From Endomicrobiia bacterium (lineage in GTDB: Bacteria; Elusimicrobiota; Endomicrobiia; Endomicrobiales; Endomicrobiaceae), in assembly GCA_025998475.1 (NCBI GenBank), contig BNVZ01000076.1, positions 1 to 6,445 of the forward strand: 6,445 nt of DNA, read 5' to 3'. The notes under the pieces are model-generated. The model had not been told where the DNA came from and made no database searches. It saw only the letters and a list, made by a program, of their open reading frames with translations. Positions 5,433-6,445 of this stretch are shown piece after piece; within the stretch, counting starts at the first letter, position 1, and each line of letters starts with the position of its first letter. Made by a program: the position numbers and the translations under genes.

Positions 5433-5975
5433 CCTTAGACCTCAGCCACGCCCACGCTCCCCAAGATCCCAGCAGCCACACCTTTCCGTCATCAGACCTC
5501 AACCACACCCAGCCGTCATTAGACTTCAGCCACACCCACCCGTCATTCTCAGACCTCAGCCACACCCACCCGTCATCCCTAGACCTCAGCCACGCCCACC
5601 CGTTATACTCAGACCTCAGCCACACCCGCCCGTCATCAGACTTCAGCCATGCCCACCCGTCATCAGACTTCAGCCACACGCACCCGTTAGGCCACAGCCA
5701 CTTCCACCCGTCATCCTTAGACCTCAGCCACAACCTTCCGTCCTCAGACCTCAGCCACACCCACCCGTCATCCTTAGACCTCAGCCACGCCCACCCGTCA
5801 TCCTTAGACCTCAGCCACGCCCACCCGTCATCCTTAGACCTCAGCCACGCCCACCCGTCATTAGATCTCAGCCACACCCACCCGTCATCCTTAGACCTCA
5901 GCCACACCCACCCGTCATTCTCAGACCTCAGCCACACCCACCCGCCATTAGACCTCAGCCACACCCACCCGCCAC
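4915..5975 (-). repeat. Tandem 27/30-bp coding repeat array (~37 units)
   Basis: On the plus strand the unit reads CAGACCTCAGCCACACCCAC followed by CCGTCAT; on the minus strand it codes D-G-W-x-W-L-R-S with one or two linker codons. Unit lengths of 27 and 30 bp keep the frame. Three consecutive 30-bp units at about 5769-5858 are nearly identical, while units towards 4915 are more diverged. The array is G+C-rich and strongly strand-skewed (C on plus, G on minus), unlike the AT-rich DNA around it. No spacers are present, so it is not a CRISPR array. Confidence 0.92.
5265..5753 (-). repeat. Segmental duplication inside the repeat array (period ~340 bp)
   Basis: A block of about 145 bp at ~5265-5413 recurs at ~5608-5753. 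Both carry the unusual unit W-P-N-G-C-V-W-L (plus-strand CACCCGTTAGGCCACAGCCA at 5341 and 5681), followed by the same units up to the CCTCA. The offset is exactly 340 bp on one side; one 3-bp length difference lies on the other side. The copy at 5753 reads CTCAGCC while the copy at 5413 reads CTCAAGCC, which pinpoints the extra A. Confidence 0.85.
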
Positions 5976-6168
5976 GTTCCTCCAGGTATTTCCGAATAAC
6001 TGTAAGTTTCGATTCTGGTTCTGGCTCTGACACTACGGGATCAGAAACTGTTCTATTGAGGATTGCAGGGACGGGTTTGGGTTTGGATTTGGGTTTGGGT
6101 TTGGGACAGGCAGATAGCAAAAAACTTGACAATGTGATAAACCATGCAAACAAAATTATTTTTTTCAT
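5404..6168 (-). CDS. Trp-repeat lipoprotein, N-terminal part of a frameshifted gene
   Basis: The 254-codon frame starts at 6168 with GGAG five bases upstream. Residues 1-20 are a signal peptide (M-K-K, then a hydrophobic core) ending in the lipobox L-S-A-C with Cys21, so the protein should be exported and lipidated. Residues 22-34 are alternating Pro-Lys, followed by an acidic spacer to about 65. About 20 tandem repeats follow (consensus D-G-W-x-W-L-R-S-x, 9 or 10 residues). The frame ends W-L-E-V-stop because an extra base at 5413/5414 turns the normal CTG-AGG-TCT (L-R-S) into CTT-GAG-GTC-TGA. The repeats and a J domain continue in the next frame (4572-5432). The repeat does not match a family I know. 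It could be a phase-variable gene, a recent pseudogene or a sequencing error. If translated only to this stop, it would be a lipoprotein without the J domain. Confidence 0.8.
   Translation of the reverse strand: MKKIILFAWFITLSSFLLSACPKPKPKSKPKPVPAILNRTVSDPVVSEPEPESKLTVIRKYLEERGGWVWLRSNGGWVWLRSENDGWVWLRSKDDGWVWLRSNDGWAWLRSKDDGWAWLRSKDDGWAWLRSKDDGWVWLRSEDGRLWLRSKDDGWKWLWPNGCVWLKSDDGWAWLKSDDGRVWLRSEYNGWAWLRSRDDGWVWLRSENDGWVWLKSNDGWVWLRSDDGKVWLLGSWGAWAWLRSKDDGWVWLEV
6073..6105 (+). repeat. GGGTTT repeats coding the Pro-Lys linker
   Basis: On the plus strand, GGG tracts separated by TTT recur with one GGA interruption; on the minus strand this codes alternating Pro-Lys (with one Ser) just after the lipidated Cys. 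It looks telomere-like, but the coding frame explains it. The plus strand has enough regularly spaced G-tracts for a quadruplex. Confidence 0.85.
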
Positions 6169-6170
6169 AA

Positions 6171-6307
6171 TGACTCCACAATGGACTTCCGTACATTTTT
6201 CTTACGGGAATTTTACACATTCAGTTCTGTATACATATATAATTTAAAACAAAATGTCTATAGTACAAACAGCTTGCTGCTTAGATTTTTTATAGTTCTA
6301 TATAAAT
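6171..6307 (-). promoter_or_regulatory. Leader region of the Trp-repeat lipoprotein gene
   Basis: On the minus strand GGAG (plus 6174-6177) sits 5 bases before the ATG at 6168 and is a fair Shine-Dalgarno. TAGACA (plus 6255-6260) resembles a -35 box, with TATATG (plus 6234-6239, spacer 15) or TATGTA (plus 6232-6237, spacer 17) as weak -10 candidates. A short inverted repeat, CCGTA at 6189-6193 and TACGG at 6203-6207, lies in the would-be leader. The promoter call is tentative: the TAGACA is part of a repeat that is coding sequence at its other copy. Confidence 0.35.
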
Positions 6308-6330
6308 TTATAATAAAATGTCTAAAGTAC
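6241..6330 (-). repeat. 26-bp direct repeat: duplicated gene tail
   Basis: Bases 6241-6266 and 6305-6330 match at 23 of 26 positions, 64 bp apart. The 6305 copy holds the last codons of the partial gene at 6308-6445 (C-T-L-D-I-L-L-stop). The 6241 copy reads, in the same sense, C-T-I-D-I-L-F-stop. This suggests a small duplication of the gene end, now serving as the region upstream of the lipoprotein gene. Confidence 0.7.
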
Positions 6331-6445
6331 ACTTATCAGCATTCTTCATCAACTCAACAATCTTTCTCTCTGTTGTTCTGGAATGTTTGATAACACCATC
6401 GCTTACAAGATCACCAACTAAAATACATCCAGTAGAATCAACGTA
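6308..6445 (-). CDS. 3' end of an unidentified gene, possibly a DeoR-like regulator
   Basis: Read from the window edge, 45 codons are open to TAA at 6308-6310: Y-V-D-S-T-G-C-I-L-V-G-D, then G-V-I-K-H-S-R-T-T-E-R-K, and I-V-E-L-M-K-N-A-D-K-C. The pattern T-E-x-K-I-V-x-L-M-x-x-A is reminiscent of the C-terminal sensor domain of DeoR-type sugar-phosphate regulators, in which L-x-D-S-S-K usually follows. Here the reading ends almost at once, so the gene may be shortened. The 5' part lies outside the window. It has the same orientation as the lipoprotein gene, 139 bp upstream of it. The family call is weak. Confidence 0.5.
   Translation of the reverse strand, partial: YVDSTGCILVGDLVSDGVIKHSRTTERKIVELMKNADKCTLDILL

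Noticed and set aside
4915..5975. CRISPR array
   Set aside because: The 27-30 bp units are directly adjacent and coding, with no unique spacers and no cas genes.
5227..6030. Long plus-strand open frame of proline/histidine-rich repeats
   Set aside because: It is the antisense of the Trp-repeat array; the G-rich coding repeats lack stop codons on the other strand. It has no Shine-Dalgarno, and the minus strand has the signal peptide and J domain.
6073..6105. Telomere-like GGGTTT repeat
   Set aside because: It is short, internal and in frame, coding the Pro-Lys linker of the lipoprotein.
6056..6390. Plus-strand open frames at the right end
   Set aside because: One is antisense to the signal peptide and linker, the other to the partial gene at 6308-6445 and the intergenic region; neither has a convincing start.

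Overview
The window looks like a piece of a small-genome, AT-rich anaerobic bacterium with decayed mobile DNA. It carries the alpha subunit of pyruvate:ferredoxin oxidoreductase (an enzyme of anaerobes), plasmid-type replication initiators, IS5-like remnants, several broken genes and one very repetitive surface-type protein. This mix would fit a gut or endosymbiotic lineage such as the Elusimicrobia (Endomicrobium), but no marker here fixes the taxonomy and that placement is only a guess.

Left part (1-1380). Most of porA is present (81-1127, +), but its first ~45-50 codons are missing. In their place, bases 1-78 are a perfect reverse-complement copy of bases 965-1042, which lie inside the 3' end of the same gene. 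This looks like a chimeric or foldback junction, or a rearrangement breakpoint. Downstream of porA are AT-rich hairpins, an open fragment of an unknown gene (1188-1346), and the ATGA-coupled start of another gene (1343-), which an IS element cuts off after about a dozen codons.

Middle part (1383-3098). Two internally deleted IS5-like elements face each other: one at 1383-1789 (+ orientation) and one at 2812-3098 (- orientation, both ends kept). Between them lies a replication-initiator pseudogene (about 1790-2686), broken by two frameshifts and a stop codon; only its last 192 codons stay open.

Replication module (3117-4468). A short 9-bp direct-repeat array, a perfect 9-bp hairpin and a clear Shine-Dalgarno precede an intact 412-residue initiator. 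Its N-terminus looks like DnaA domain I and is joined to a two-winged-helix plasmid Rep body. One hairpin arm can also pair with the Rep Shine-Dalgarno, which suggests translational control of Rep. The broken rep upstream is a diverged relative of this protein, so the region may hold two plasmid replicons, probably integrated or assembled next to chromosomal DNA.

Right part (4572-6445, - strand). This is the most unusual gene in the window. It encodes a lipoprotein signal, a Pro-Lys linker, about 37 tandem 9-10 residue repeats of the form D-G-W-x-W-L-R-S, a charged Arg/Glu/Gln segment and a C-terminal J domain with an intact HPD motif. A single extra base at 5413/5414 splits it into two open frames; without that base it would be one 531-residue protein. 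Upstream of it lies the 3' end of another minus-strand gene (6308-6445), whose last codons are duplicated in the intergenic region.

No rRNA, tRNA or CRISPR array was found.
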